DNA of 64,000 bases from Dioscorea cayenensis subsp. rotundata (GCF_009730915.1 NC_052488.1:22190305-22254304); one strand, 5' to 3'. Shown: positions 47,071 through 60,086, numbered from the stretch's first letter. Made by a program: numbers and translations. The notes: a model not told the origin generated them from the sequence alone.

Positions 47071-47385
47071 CTGTCCAAACAGAGAAATTAAAATGAAGAG
47101 ATGAACAAACAACAAGAACATGGTCATGATAATAGTATGTGTGTACACACAAGGATGCCAATTCTAGCATTCAAGAAGTTTTTTTTCAGAATAAATGAAA
47201 AGCTTCTCAGTAATCTAATTTCTGAAAAAAAAAATAGTTACTTCTGTCCAAACAGAGAAATTAAAATGAAGAGATGAACAAACAACAAGAACATGGTCAT
47301 GATAATAGTATGTATGTACACACAAGGATGCCAATTCTAGCAGTCAAGAAAAAGCTTTTCAGTAATCTAATTTCTGAAAAAAAAT
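47071..47385. repeat. Recent tandem duplication, 173-bp period
   Basis: CTGTCCAAACAGAGAAATTA at 47071 recurs at 47244 and the match continues for about 140 bp with few differences (for example GTGTGTACAC versus GTATGTACAC). The second copy lacks about 25-30 bp near its end. The close match shows a young local duplication. Confidence 0.9.
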
Positions 47386-48095
47386 CAAGGAGATGAACAG
47401 CAGTGATGCCTCCTAAAAACAACACACCTTGTTGGTTTACATTCCATGCCAGATAGTGCAATTTCATGTACTTATACAATGAAAATTTGAGAACTTAAGA
47501 ACTTTGCACTCATATGGAAATTTGTCATTTTGATCAAATCTCTAAAACCTCCCAACCATCAGAACAATCTCAAAAGCCTTATCATGTTAAACAGCTCAAG
47601 CAAAAATAAGAAAGAAAAATTCTTCATCAGAACTGATAATGAAAATTTCATAGATTAACCAAGTTGATATGAGCACACACTCATAAAATTTACTTAAAAA
47701 CCACAATAAATAGAAGTCCTAAACACCAAAAGAAGCTTGTGCATCATGAACCATCTTTTCTCCCACTTCCATTTCCAGCTCAATCATCCTCATCAAGCCT
47801 ATTAATCAACTCTTCCACAAAGTGTGGCACTCACAGCATGTCATATTATTTGAGCAACAAGAAGACATCCATGCAAAGTCTATAAAAGAAATAAACAAGT
47901 AATCATTCATATCAATCAAACAAGATCACTAGCACCATAAAAATCACAACAGTAAAAGCAAAGAGTGAAAAACAACAGTATTAGCAAGAGCATTAGTACC
48001 ATAAAAATCAGAACAGTATCAGCAAGGGTTTAGTTTACCTATTGAGATCAAACAGTATACTCTTGCTCCAAAAATCAAAACTTTTTTTTTTCCAA

Positions 48096-48758
48096 TCACT
48101 TGCTCTTCTTCATGAATCCCAGAATGAGCTCCAGAACCGCATTGCGGAGATTAGCCACAACCACAGTATCCACCTCCTCATTCAATTCAGAAAACCATAA
48201 ATCAATCCCTCTATCACACTGACCTTCAAACCAATCACACACCACTCTTCCGATCCTCATCACATAGAGCCCACAATCATAAGCATTGGTCTGCTGTGGC
48301 GTCTGCCCTTCTATGAATCTCACCTCCTCTGAACCATCTCCGAGAAACCCCTTCACAGCCTTGAAGAACCGTCTCGCCTGCGATCGATTCATCGGTGTCA
48401 AGCTATCGTGATGCACAACCACATTATTCGCTCGCTCATACACCAACAAGCTCCAGTGCGCGCCGCCCTCGGCCTGAGTGAAATCCGAGCTGTCATTGAC
48501 TGTGAAGACCACCAAATCCCTAGAAAGGAAATTGAGGGGATTGACAGCCTCGCGGAGAGATTGGGAATCGGGGCAATTGGCGATCCAGAAGGAGATGGAA
48601 GGCGGGACGAAGAGGATGCGGTCGGAGATGGTGGTGGAGAGGTAGCTCCAGTAGAACTCAATGATGCGATCGTTGATGTAGTGAGGACCTTGAAGGATCT
48701 CGAGGTCCGATCCCCGGAGAACCACATCGTTGTAGCTGAGGACCTTCTCCTCCGCCAT
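48096..48758 (-). CDS. NEDP1: NEDD8-specific cysteine protease (Ulp1/C48 family, DEN1/SENP8 type)
   Basis: This enzyme processes the ubiquitin-like protein NEDD8/RUB and removes it from substrates, tuning cullin-RING ligases. It is a single exon of 220 aa, the usual size for DEN1/SENP8 and much shorter than SUMO proteases. The catalytic residues of the Ulp1 fold are all present: His101 in GGAHWSLLVY, Asp118 in VHHDSL, the oxyanion Gln near 155-156 in TPQQTNAYDCG and Cys162 in DCGLYVMR. The N-terminal VVLRGSDLEILQGPHYINDR is the typical substrate-channel start. The start ATG opens the frame at 48758 with MAEEKVLSYN. Assignment to NEDD8 rather than SUMO rests on the short length and overall similarity, from memory. 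Confidence 0.93.
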   Translation of the reverse strand: MAEEKVLSYNDVVLRGSDLEILQGPHYINDRIIEFYWSYLSTTISDRILFVPPSISFWIANCPDSQSLREAVNPLNFLSRDLVVFTVNDSSDFTQAEGGAHWSLLVYERANNVVVHHDSLTPMNRSQARRFFKAVKGFLGDGSEEVRFIEGQTPQQTNAYDCGLYVMRIGRVVCDWFEGQCDRGIDLWFSELNEEVDTVVVANLRNAVLELILGFMKKSK

Positions 48759-50351
48759 TGTTGCGTTGTCGATGTTCCAAAAATTAAATAAAAATGTAAT
48801 TATATTTTTCTCGAATAGTTTCTCGAATAATTTTTTGAATAATGTGCCATATCAGCATTCATGTCATTCAATCTTTATTTATTTTAAAAAAAAATTAATT
48901 TTTTTATTATCTAAATCCTAAATTTAAATATTTAATCATAAATGTGTAAATGATAAATCGAAAACCCCTCCCTAAACCCTAAAGTGTGATTTCTTGTTTA
49001 GGATTTAGGGCATAGGATTTAAGGTTTAGAGCTCAGGATTTAGAGTTTGGTATTTATTATTTAGGGTTTAAATTTTTAGATTTTTAGGGTATAGATTTTG
49101 TAGTATTTGGGTTTATGATTTTAGATATAATTTTATAATTTTTTAAAATTTTAAGTATTTAAAAAATTTTAAGGTTCAAATTTAAAGTTTATATAAAAAA
49201 AATATTGACGTGGATGAGGATGACAAGTTGGGTATCCACGTCATTCGGAAAATCCGGTAAATCTATTTAGTAAAAATATCATCACTCTTAAAAAAAATAG
49301 TTATTTACTGACATTCACATGTGCAAGGCACGTGTCATTGAAATAATAATTAATAAACTAAATAAGATAAATAAATAAATATAAACAGTCTCCAATCCAA
49401 AATAACAATGTTAAATTTATTATTTATGAGAAAGATAAGGTTATATATAATTATTATACTTTTTTGGGTTATTGTAAAAAAAATTTTAGTATATTTTTTT
49501 AATCAATTATTTTTCATGTAATGGTTATGGTATATAGAACCTTTCTTTAAGTGGGTTTAAAAAGTTTAAAAATGTATTTATTAAAAAAACACATTTAACA
49601 GAATGGTATGTTAGCAATGATGTATATATATATATATATATACAAAATAAGGTTAAAATTGTAGTATAAAAGACAAGCCAAAAGTATGAGAGTTCAATTT
49701 TCAAAGAAATAAATATATAAAACAAAGGAATGTTATCTGATAACCCCAAAGAAAAAAAAAATCAGGGATAAAATTTAAAAATCTCATCAAATATTAAAAC
49801 TTATCTCAAAATATCTAATCCATTCTTCATGCATGTAATTATGTAAAGCAAGAAAATATAATGAAATAAAAAAAATAGAAAATCATGTAAAGCAAGTCAC
49901 AAACAATTAACTGCAGAAATGAGTATTGAAACTGAAGTATTGCTTTGATGTACTCTATAATGAGAGATCCTTACAAGCAAACAGTTCCTATGATAAAAAT
50001 CCACCACTAGTTTCACTAACATTTCTGAAACAAAATGTAGTCAATTGGTATCACTCTGATCCAGCTGAAAATCAAAGCAAGTTACTTGTCATCTGATGAT
50101 AGACCTCAAATGTTTTCATTGAAGATGAAAACAATGGAGATTAGTACTGCTTAACAACTAATTGTATTTGTATACATAATGGTGGTTGCACCATCCCTCC
50201 AATTTGAAAGAAAATCACAAAAGGTGGAGATGCTGCTTGTTCCATTGCTTGATGAATCATAAACTGAAGAAAAAATTTCGATCAATCTACATATAACGCT
50301 GATAATGTGATGTAGGTTTTGAGTTTAGTTTTGAGCTTGCCTACTCTGCCA
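48759..50351. other. Spacer with degenerate telomere-like motifs
   Basis: There is no gene here. The NEDD8-protease upstream region contains scattered TTTAGGGTTTA and AACCCTAAA-like motifs (about 48966-49080) and a 9-bp inverted repeat GACGTGGAT/ATCCACGTC (about 49205-49240). Beyond 49300 the sequence is AT-rich, with a (TA)n run near 49622-49642. From about 49900 it is the 3' flank of the PGP synthase gene. Confidence 0.4.
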
Positions 50352-52877
50352 CTACTTCAACAAGACTCTCCATATTTTCTTCATGTAAACTGCTAATGAC
50401 CAGATGGCGAGGCCGGCCGAAATATACAGCAGTGTCACACCAGAACCAATTAATAGTCCAGGTGCTGCTAAACTGTATGATTCATGAAAGAAATGTGATT
50501 AGCATAAACAAACATGTTTATGTGATTTTAACTCCAATTTGAGGTTGTAGGGAAGTGGTAAACCTGGGATCTCTGGTACCAAGGAGAATTGTTATTGCCA
50601 CCATTTGTGTTGCAGTTTTCCACTTTCCCAAATTGTTTACAGCCACAGCCTGTGAACATGAACAAGAAGTCTAAGTTCTGGATTTAAAAATGCGGAGATG
50701 GTTCAATAGTGATATCATTTAGGTAGTGAAAAGAGACAGAAAGAAAAAAACCTCGAGCACTTTAGTATTCTGAGATGCTGCCCATTCTCTTACTGCTGAC
50801 ATGGTTATCTACAAGTGAAAAAGAAGGCTGAATTAATTCCCATTAAGTAATAACATGAAGCACTTCTGACAAAATGGAAGATTAACGAGGGTGAAAGTGA
50901 TGAAGTTATGTTATTAACATATTACACAAGTGGGCATTAACAATAATCATTTAGGACATGCAAAATATGTGTCCAAAGTTAGTTAACAACTTTGTAACTC
51001 ATTTTGAACACAAGAGAAAAGGAAAGGTCTCCGGACGCCATAGTAATTTATCATGTCCTATAACATCTCACACAATAGGTATAGCATAAATCAATGAAAC
51101 GGTTAAGTTGAAATGGTTAGACAAATACAAAATCAAACTGTTGTAGAAAAAGATGAAGGAATATATAATTTACAACATCTCTCTACTGATTTGTTTCTCT
51201 ATCAAAGAAAAATATGGAGTTTAAAACAATGTTTACCTCTCTACCAATGATTGCAATTGAAGGCACCGTCAAAAGCCATGATACATCTCCATTCATACCA
51301 GTATGATGAGGTTTGGTGCACAATAATACTAATGCGGCAGCAACCATTAACTGCACTCAATAGTCAAAGAGTTATTCTTAGGAGAACATATACAGCAGAA
51401 GGAAAATTGCCGCAGGGCAAGCAGACTATATGAGGAAAAAAAAAAGCATTTAAACAAGTAAACACCTTATCAGCTACAGGATCAAGAAATGCCCCAAAAG
51501 CTGTTCCAAGTTGCATCTGGAAAAAAAAAAACACATACAAGAATTTAGACTAAAATACTTGTCACGACGTGATATATATGATCATGGTCAACAGAAACAA
51601 ACCTTTCGAGCAAGATAACCATCAAGCCAATCTGTGATTGCTGCACCAACAAAGATGCTTGTGGTCACAGTTGTTGCCCACCGGCCATCCATGTAAAATG
51701 CTAGAACAAAAGTGCACATGAAAATCATCAAATGCATAAACTTACTGAGACCACTCATCACTAGATGACAACGATACTGGTAAAAAGTTCTGCTCTTGTT
51801 CATAAAAATCAAATAAGATGAACATTTGACAAATAATAACACCATTTAAGAAACACCACAAGCTTAAAACACATATACTCGCCAGTTATTGAAAAGAGCT
51901 GATCATATAAGCATCTTCACCGACAAATCTATTCCCTTGTTTAGCCCAAGATGGATTTAGATATAGTCAAGATTATAAGAGTTAAGGTACTCCATAAACA
52001 AAGATATTGTATGCATGGCTGATCCAGATGTCCACGAACAAAAGATAAAGTTTAATAGCGTAAATCACAAGCAAATTGGAAAAAAATAAATGCCCAAAGG
52101 ATGTCCTAGATGATAGATAATATATATATATGACAACAAATGAAATCGATCCTTAAACAAGATTAAGGAATAAAAACGATAGATTTTCAAGAAAAATCAT
52201 ATGAACATAGTCTCTCCCTACGAAAATTCAGAACACCTGCCAGTAGATCTCAATCCATATTTACAAAACACTTTTTTTCTCCCAATTTGAAAGGCTGAAG
52301 ATTCACGGTGATAATTTCAACAAAATCCCACCTTTACCTAAAATTTAACGCAAAAAACACAATAAAAAATAAAAGAAAAGAAAGAAGACCTACTGCCGAT
52401 GAGAAGCGGAACAGCAGCGACCCGGCCAAGCGTGAGCAGTGTTGGCAAGGTGAGCAGCCTGTTCTCCTTACCCTCCTCCTTGCCCTCTTTCCTAAACCCG
52501 CCATCAATCCCCTCCACCTCCGGCGGCGAACCCATTGTGCCGCTCCTCCCCGTGGCCTCCCACTTCCCGGGTCCGACTGAAGGGGGCCCATCCCCCGCGA
52601 CAGCCGCGGCCGCATATGGCGCACGCGCAGATCGGAGCCCCATCAACGCCGCGAATCGCGCAACCCTGCTTGCTCCTCGTTGCCCCTTGATCCCAATCCC
52701 AAGAGAAGCAGTGCCAAAAAAACAAGTGCAAATCGTTGAAGAGGAGGAGAAATAGTTAGGATCCGCAAAGCGAGGCACTAATCGAAGATGCCTTGGATTG
52801 TTGGCATAAATGAGAAGATTGGGAGATGAGGTAACGCACTTTAGAAGGGTTGGAGAGATGAACGAAGTGGAAGGCAT
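50352..52877 (-). CDS. PGPS1: CDP-diacylglycerol--glycerol-3-phosphate 3-phosphatidyltransferase (PGP synthase), organellar
   Basis: This enzyme makes phosphatidylglycerophosphate from CDP-diacylglycerol and glycerol-3-phosphate, the committed step to phosphatidylglycerol and cardiolipin. Coding exons: 52877-52394, 51700-51603, 51516-51466, 51350-51237, 50808-50752, 50649-50564, 50472-50352, in phase, 336 aa. The CDP-alcohol phosphotransferase motif is complete: Asp185, Asp188-Gly189, Ala192-Arg193, Gly202, Asp206 and Asp210 in DWLDGYLAR...[10 protein letters not shown]. Several hydrophobic segments follow ([48 protein letters not shown]). The about 130 N-terminal residues are Ser/Arg/Ala-rich and GC-rich in DNA, fitting a plastid or mitochondrial transit peptide. 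The first in-frame ATG is 52877. The exon 1 donor used (GGCA|GTAGGT) is required by the reading frame; the nearby GTCTTC would break it. Confidence 0.93.
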
Positions 52878-52918
52878 CGAATAGATATATGTAATTTCCA
52901 AATCGAATGGAACGGAAA

Positions 52919-52955
<37 letters not shown>

Positions 52956-54031
52956 AGGGTCGACGTTCGCTCGCTGTCGGCCTTTATGTTAGGAAAGGTT
53001 TTTTTTATTTATTTATTTATTTAAATGAGTTATATCAATATTTTTAATTAATTTGTAAAAAAATTATTATATGGTGATTATTTAAAAATAAAAATTAACC
53101 ATGTAAATTGCACCATATTTTTTTTTAAAAAAAAATAGATAAACCATCCATGCATTATGAAAAGCGGAAACCAAGTAAAAGTGAAGCACGAACAACATAC
53201 TATGTTACACCAATTGGTTTAATAGATTAAAGAGAGTTATTTTTTGTTAATGAGTTATACTATATAATTTAATCAATATTTTAATTAAATCAAATTAATA
53301 GGTTTTTTTTATTTTAATTAATTAGTGATAATAAATGCTTATTAATTTAAAACTTAACATTTAGTATGTATATAATTAAATAAGAAGTTTCTTAGAAGAT
53401 TGTTTGAGAAATGGGTTTTATCCCAAAGAAAGTACACTTGTAATTTTGGAATTTTACCCAAAATCGAACATGCAATCTGTCAGTGTATTGCTTAGTCTTT
53501 TGAAATGTGAACCCAGCTCTCTTGAACAACCCATACATAAACATCATTTGTTGGAGTAAAAAATAAAAATTAGAAAGAAAAACACAACTAAGGTAATTCC
53601 CAACAATGCAAAGAAACGGAAAACGGTGGAGAAAAAGCTAAAAGTAATTCAGGAATGTAAACATAAGAAAGAGAAGGGTATTAGCGAACAAACAGAGTGG
53701 CTAATTAAGAGTAGAGAAACTAGATATCCCAGCAATAAGCAACAAGCATTAGACAGAGGAGTACTACTTTTTATTGTTACAACTGAAAGCTGCCCAACTC
53801 CCAGGGCCACATAGTATAGCACCTTCTTGCACTACTACCAACTCAAGAAATCAAACCAGAAAACACTACCCAAGTCTTGTTCAAGATTATTTCTCAAAAC
53901 TAAATATGACGAGCATTTTGCATCCTAACTGTCTGCTATGCATTTGATGATCTCCTCATGTTGTCACCAAGTTTTAATCTCCTACGTGATGAATTTTTTA
54001 TGTACCCGATTAAACAGCCAATGGGTAATCG
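52878..54031. other. Spacer between PGP synthase and the PRR gene
   Basis: This stretch holds the PGP synthase promoter with a (GA)n microsatellite, AT-rich sequence, and the presumed 3' UTR of the PRR gene (towards 54031). I see no coding sequence. Confidence 0.5.
52924..52950. repeat. (GA)n microsatellite, (CT)n in the sense of PGP synthase
   Basis: About 13 GA units lie 47 bp upstream of the PGP synthase ATG. On the coding strand this is a CT-rich 5'-UTR-like run. Confidence 0.85.
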
Positions 54032-54821
54032 TCAGCTGTCTGCTTCCCGGCGTTTGTCATCATAAACGATCTGTCTCACAAACTGTCCACGAACTCGCGG
54101 CCGCTGCTCTGCCAGTCTCTTCCTGCTTTGGTAACGCACCTGAAAACAAAAGACAGCACAGAAAGACCACTTCTCTCCAAATCTGCAATGAACTTAAAAA
54201 ATAAAATGCAGAGAAGCGAAACATGGCGAATGGAATAGTGCATGGTTTTAGGCAAAATGGTTGTGTAATTTGTTTGAATTTCATAACCCAGTTACCAGTG
54301 ATGGTTTCACTGTTTGGAAATTTTGAGTATTAACTGAGATTGCTGCTGCTTCACCATGCAACTTTCAATGCCATGTTAGTGTAATCACTCAACCATGAGT
54401 TTTAAAGAACACATGAGAAATGCAGAAAACACCACAGCTTGTGAATGAGAATCTAGACATAAACCAATATCATAAAGGCCATTACCTTCTTCTCAAAATT
54501 CCGCTCTTTCCTTTTCTGCCGGAATTTGTTCAAAGCGGCCTCTCTCTGTGAGGAAGCGTTCTGATCGGCTCCACTTCCGTTCCTGCCCCACCCCCCACCA
54601 CCATTGCCACAACCACTCCCACTTTCTCCTGCAAATGGGTTATAGTTATTCATGTTAATTCCTGCATGATTATGCATGTGGTTAATGCCTGATATAATTT
54701 TATTTAAGCTGAAATCTGTACCTTCAATTGGCATGACAAACACATTGGATGATCCACACTGCAGAGCAGCAGCTACCATGTTCTTAAGCGGCAAGTCATC
54801 ATGTTCTGGAGGTTGCTGCAT

Positions 54822-54857
<36 letters not shown>

Positions 54858-57800
54858 TTGTTGCTGCTGTTGCTGTTGCATGCCGTGGACAAGGTGATGA
54901 TGATGATGATAATGATGATGGTGGTACAGTACTTGAAGCTGAGGGGACGTTCTAGAATGTCCAGATATTCCAGAGGCTCCAGCTTCATCAACTTTTTCTG
55001 GCGCCACTTGCTGAGTAGTAGGAGTCTGATGTTGAACTGGATGGAAGGCTGATGTGGGGCTGGCACATTTGATTGCCAGTGTAGATGGTAACTTCTCCTT
55101 AGTGGCTACAATTTTAGTGAAGGCAATTTTAGTGGAAGACCCCATGTCATTGTTGTTACTACTGCCATTTGAACCCTGCTTCAGAGGAGCGCCATTTGAA
55201 TTAGATGTCATATTGTATGTAGAATCTGTCTTCACTGCATCAGAGCTGTTATCAAGCGGAAGAGAACAGCTTCCTTTGTATCCATTGGGAGCTTGGACAG
55301 AAGCAACAGAAATATTGTATCTGCACGTAAGTAGAGCTGCAGTAAGGTTTAATCTTTTCCAAATTCAACTTAAAATGAAATTAATATTTTTCACTCTCCA
55401 CCTGGAAAATGCTGACTGATTTGAATGTCTCAATATATTGCGCTCATCATAAGTGGCAGTTCCATCCTCATCACTTGATCTCAACCTCTTCAAACTTAGC
55501 TCTAGGTATGGCAAATCATTAGAGCCAACAACAGTGCTTTCTGAGATTTTGGGGAAGCCAATGGGATCATTGACAGATCCAGTAACCATTACAACTTCAG
55601 AAGTTTTGGCTATTCCACCAATCAGATCAGCAGCTTGTGTGCTTCGTTCACCAGTATTATCACTGTTATCTAGTTCCATTGGATTACCATTTACTCCCCT
55701 CTCTGTGTTATTATCATGCACTTTATTCACATTTGGGTCAGACTGATTTATAGCAACCTTCTCACCCTGATGAGATTCAGTTCGTACATCTGTTCTCGGA
55801 ACCCCGAGTTCCAAGTCCTTGCCCATGGAATTGTTGTCTAGAATACAAGTCAATTACAGTTATATCACGAAATGCAATGGGGACAGAAATGAACTTGCTG
55901 GTTTGCATATCTACATACCAGAAAGTTGCTTTTGTTGTTGGCCGTCCTTGGTGGTAGGAAAAGGCACCCAACCATTGCAGAATGATTCAGGCTTTGGATG
56001 GATGACCTGCGCACATGTACTATCATGTGGATCAGCCAACTGATCTGATGGAGACATTGGTTGGGGACTGTCAACTTCAACAGCGCATTTTGTCCATGAG
56101 TTCTGCAAAACAAACTTGATGTCTTTACGTATATACATTTTGTCCATGACCAATTTGAAGTTTGAACATGAAGAAGCTTAGAAGAGTCCTACCTTAACAT
56201 TGATGTTATTTTTTTTTTAATACACAGCTACAGAAGCAAAATCTTCTAAAGGAATGCATAAAGTGGAAGGACTATATACTAAAAAATAAAACATCACTAC
56301 AACAAAGGCATTTCTTCTCTTTATGCTTGATTGATATAATCTAACAAGTAAAGAAGGTCCAAAAGTTCCATAAATAACAAGATGAGGTATGTCGACATGG
56401 TGATAGACATGCACCTGCGCAATAAATGTAAACAGATATAGGACTCAATACAATTGACAAACCTGCGTCCCACTTCCATTATCACTTCCATCCCTCGCAT
56501 TCAAGCCAATACTTCCATTATCATCCTCATCATTGCTGCCAGTATGGTTGTCTGAATCACCAACACACTTTTTGGCAGATTTTTGAGTTTGTATGCCACT
56601 TTCACTTCCACTGCCACTAGACTGGAAAACAATAATAAATGAATGAAAAAGAACCTAAGTAATTCAAACTACATAGGCAGCACAAGAGGAAATAAAAGAG
56701 AATGATGAAACAATAATGATATATTGATGGACAGTCAATGTTATATGTAACTGAGCCACTCCACTAACAGAAACTTTACCCTATGCTATTACATAATTGC
56801 ATTAGAAAATAACAGCATGATCTTTGTAGAGGAAAACAAAACAGGTTGGCAAAAAATAACAACGTACACTGCGGCATCTCCTCCAGACATGTTGCCAAAG
56901 GTTTTTTAGCTCATTCTTACGAATAGGTTTAACTAAAAAGTCAACTGCACCTTTTGACAAGCATTTAAAGACTGTTCCCATAGAATCATTTGATGACATC
57001 ACTGCAGACAAATCTCACCAGGTGTAGCAGTTAAAAGTATCAAAAGAAAAAAATAGAAAATCCACAACTAAAAAGTTTTGTTATAGTGCAGGAAGGATAC
57101 TCACTAATCACAGGAATTGTCTTGCAGGTTTTATGGTTCATTATCTTACACAGAAGATCAATGCCAGACAAACAAGGCATTACTACCTCAGTCAAGACAA
57201 GATCAACATGATTTGTCAGATCTTCCAATAGTTTCCAAGCTTGCAGACCATTTTCAGCAGCAGTAACTGCAAGGCATTGACTAGCATCAGGCATGTGTAT
57301 GATGTGAATAATGTGACCATGGTCATATTCTTCCATGTAATGGAAAGTAAAGAAACTGTTACTTTTAAATATAGGAAAATCATTCACTTTATTAAAATTT
57401 GCCTAATTTATTAAAAAAATCTATAAGTTAGAAAAGAATTGGCGAGTGGCTCACATATGCCACTACCATAAAGGCTAACCGGTACAAACATAAGCACAAC
57501 AAGGCACAATGAGTAATATAATTGTAGCTAAACCACTGAACACATGATTCTTTCCATCATACTTATGGAACTGAAACATAAGCACAAATGTACAGGCACA
57601 AATCAAAAATAGAAAATAGAGATAGATCAACCAAGAACCAATAGAAAGCAAGTAGCAGATGGCTGTATTCTAAAGTTTATGGTCCTTACAGCAGAATGTA
57701 TGTTGAGCTGTCAATTTTACGACCAATAACCACTGATTTACCTTAGCATTCTACAACAGGGGGTCAAGAATTTCAAGTTTATCCCATGCATACCCTTCTT

Positions 57801-58906
57801 CTATTTATTTATTTATTTTTATTTTACTATAGGAAGAGAACAAGCATAATCATAAACATAACAAATCCAATGTTCATTAGCAAGGAAATTAGCTTCATTA
57901 AACATTAAACAAAAATTGTTAGCAAAACACATCCTTTTGACATTAATCAATAGATTGACTAATTAGCAAAATCACAATGCACTTCTGACCAACTCAAGAT
58001 GAACGGATAAAAGGGATGATTAGACAAGGAACAAAGGCTGATATAAATGGTTGAACTAAACTAAATTGTTCCTACAATCACCAGCATGAACAAATTAAAA
58101 TCCGTGATTTATCTGATGAACAACATGGTAAATTAAGTATAGTTTAACAAGCACATGTGAGAATGGGATAGGATTAAATGTACATACGACATTAAATCAG
58201 GAGATAGTGTTAAATTCTGCTGTAATTAAAAAAAAAAAAAACTTGTAAAGCAATTTGTTGGATGTTCTATGATACCAATTGTTAACAATTCCAAGCTAAA
58301 TAAAATAAAACCAGGATGAAAAAAATTTTAGAAGTCCATCTTATCACGCAAAGCTTAAAGACAACCTATCTTGTAAGCAACCATAGCCAAAAAACAGAAG
58401 ACAGAAAATTTAGATCTACAATGCATACTCAGCTGGATTTTGCGATAAAATTTTTGGCAGGTCAGCTTTTGTAATTAGAAGTAGAAATGGAAACCTTGCA
58501 AGTACAGAGAATTAGAATATGACATACCTTCATAGCTACAATTGCGAAGTAAGGCACACAGAACTTGACGAGTGGAATCATCATTTTCCACAAGCAGAAC
58601 CTTGAGAGTTCTGACTGGCAGGAACCTCTCCCAACGGACAAGTGGCCCCTGTGGCTGCTGCTGTTGCTGCTGCTGCTGCTTCTGAGCTCTACACTGATGG
58701 GCCACCTTGGCTGCCACATCTTCTTCACTTCCTTCAGTCTCATCATCAGCTAATTCATTGATCTTGGATTCATCCTCCTCCGAAAGTCCTTGTTCCTCCC
58801 CTGTGATGACATCCTGAACCTTGGGTTGATCCCGGATATGGAAGTTAAGTTCTACCAGCCCCTCCTTGCCAACCACAGCAGGGTTCAGCTGACTGATGGT
58901 TCCCAT
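54032..58906 (-). CDS. PRR37: Pseudo-response regulator, PRR7/PRR37 type, circadian clock
   Basis: PRR7/PRR37 proteins are nuclear transcriptional repressors of morning clock genes and set photoperiodic flowering in cereals. Coding exons: 58906-58528, 57266-57105, 57001-56868, 56621-56463, 56102-55919, 55837-55402, 55320-54486, 54139-54032, in phase, 798 aa. The pseudo-receiver domain (about residues 92-215) has [12 protein letters not shown] and LVLTEVVMP, with Glu153 in place of the phospho-accepting Asp, and MMSSNDSM and [20 protein letters not shown]. Acidic and Ser-rich conserved blocks follow ([40 protein letters not shown]). The C-terminal CCT domain is about 743-786 ([20 protein letters not shown] through [11 protein letters not shown]). 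Two Gln-rich tracts and a His-rich run are present. Upstream, a donor near 59583 suggests a 5'-UTR intron. Confidence 0.95.
54819..54887 (-). repeat. Polyglutamine tract (CAA/CAG) in the PRR coding region
   Basis: On the coding strand mixed CAA and CAG codons encode an almost pure run of about 20 Gln between a His-rich stretch and QQPPEHDD. The alternating codons limit slippage but do not prevent unit-number variation. Confidence 0.9.
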
Positions 58907-60051
58907 TAGCCGGATTCAAATAAGCCAGCAATTACAAAGACGCTTGATTGAACTTCTATCCAACTGGAGAACTCGCACATTCCGATGCCTTCAAGAACTC
59001 CCAGCTTTCAATCCAACCACTCCCAATCAATCCCAACTACGTTAAAACGCCACGAATGTCAAGGAAACACCCAGAAGTCGATCTCGCCCATCGTTTTATC
59101 AGCGATGCAGACCAACGGTGACATGATTAAAACCACAAATCACCACCAAACACCAACAATATTTAGACTAAAAAACAGATCGAGAAGAACTGAAAACCGA
59201 TCAAAAAAATTTACAAAAAAAAAAAACAAAGAAATCACAAAGGGAACAAAACCATCTGCAAACCCTTCATCCCAAAAACGACTTTCCAATTCATAACCAG
59301 AAGCAAAAAATTACCAACCAATAAACCACTCAAAAATCAAAATAAAAGGCTTTTCATCCATGAAACAAAGATATACGACTAAAACCCTAACCTCAAACCA
59401 AATCAAGGGTCAATAAACCAATCAATTGATCCATAAACACCAGGAAACAAAACAACAGATCCAGAAACAACTAATGTTACTATTCCAAACTCAAAAACCA
59501 ATAATCCAAACAAACCTTCCATTAATTGAACAAAAAAAAAGCCAAAGAAAAACAACAAGAAATGAAAGTCCAAACACCATACCTCCCGTGGCCGTGAGTA
59601 ATGGCTCCAAGAGCTACAAATCCGTCTCAAAACGCTACAGAGAAGGTAATCAAAGCAAGAAACCTAGATTTCAGCTCATTCTAGTCAATCAAAGAACTAG
59701 GGTTTCAGAGTGGAGAAGGAGAAGGAGGAGGAGCAGGGTTCGTCCGGGGGGATTGGGAGGACCATCGGAAATATATCCACTGAGAGGGAATGAACATGGT
59801 CCGTGTTGGCGGTGCCTTCATAATGACGTGGATCGAAGGGAGGCGCAGGGACATCCACGTGGCGTAAGATCAGAAGGTGGGGCCAATCCGAGGTGGACGA
59901 GATCTAAAGCCCGAAGCTTACGAGCCGGTGCCGCATCGGAGAGGATCCATTGAGATTGGGAATCATGCCCACGTGGAGCCTTTACCTTTGTTTTCGTGGT
60001 GGGGACCACCATTAGATGCTCTCCTCTCTTAACTTATGTTTAGTTTTTTTG

Positions 60052-60086
<35 letters not shown>
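60052..60086. repeat. (TAA/TTA)n microsatellite
   Basis: A short TAA run switches to about eight ATT units, upstream of the PRR gene. Confidence 0.8.

Larger units (their letters stand above)
44980..48095. other. AT-rich spacer between the coiled-coil gene and the NEDD8 protease
   Basis: No gene is supportable in these 3.1 kb. Contents include a (CT)n run next to the coiled-coil gene, AT-rich sequence, and a possible decayed MITE around 46080-46400. At that MITE, outer sequences rich in AAAGCACTTTTTCC and TTTTTTGAGAAACCAA are only loosely inverted. A recent 173-bp tandem duplication lies at 47071-47385. A weaker short repeat with CCATAAAAATCA units is near 47930-48015. Confidence 0.45.

Noticed and set aside
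52338-52955. Upstream start of PGP synthase at 52955
   Set aside because: That codon is TTG followed by a (CT)n microsatellite; the first ATG in frame is at 52877.
54676-55052. Cys- and Leu-rich plus-strand frames
   Set aside because: They are antisense readings of the CAA/CAG polyglutamine codons of the PRR gene.
59426-59953. 175-aa plus-strand frame upstream of the PRR gene
   Set aside because: It has low-complexity Lys/Asn/Arg content, covers the probable PRR 5' UTR and promoter, and shows no domain or splice support.
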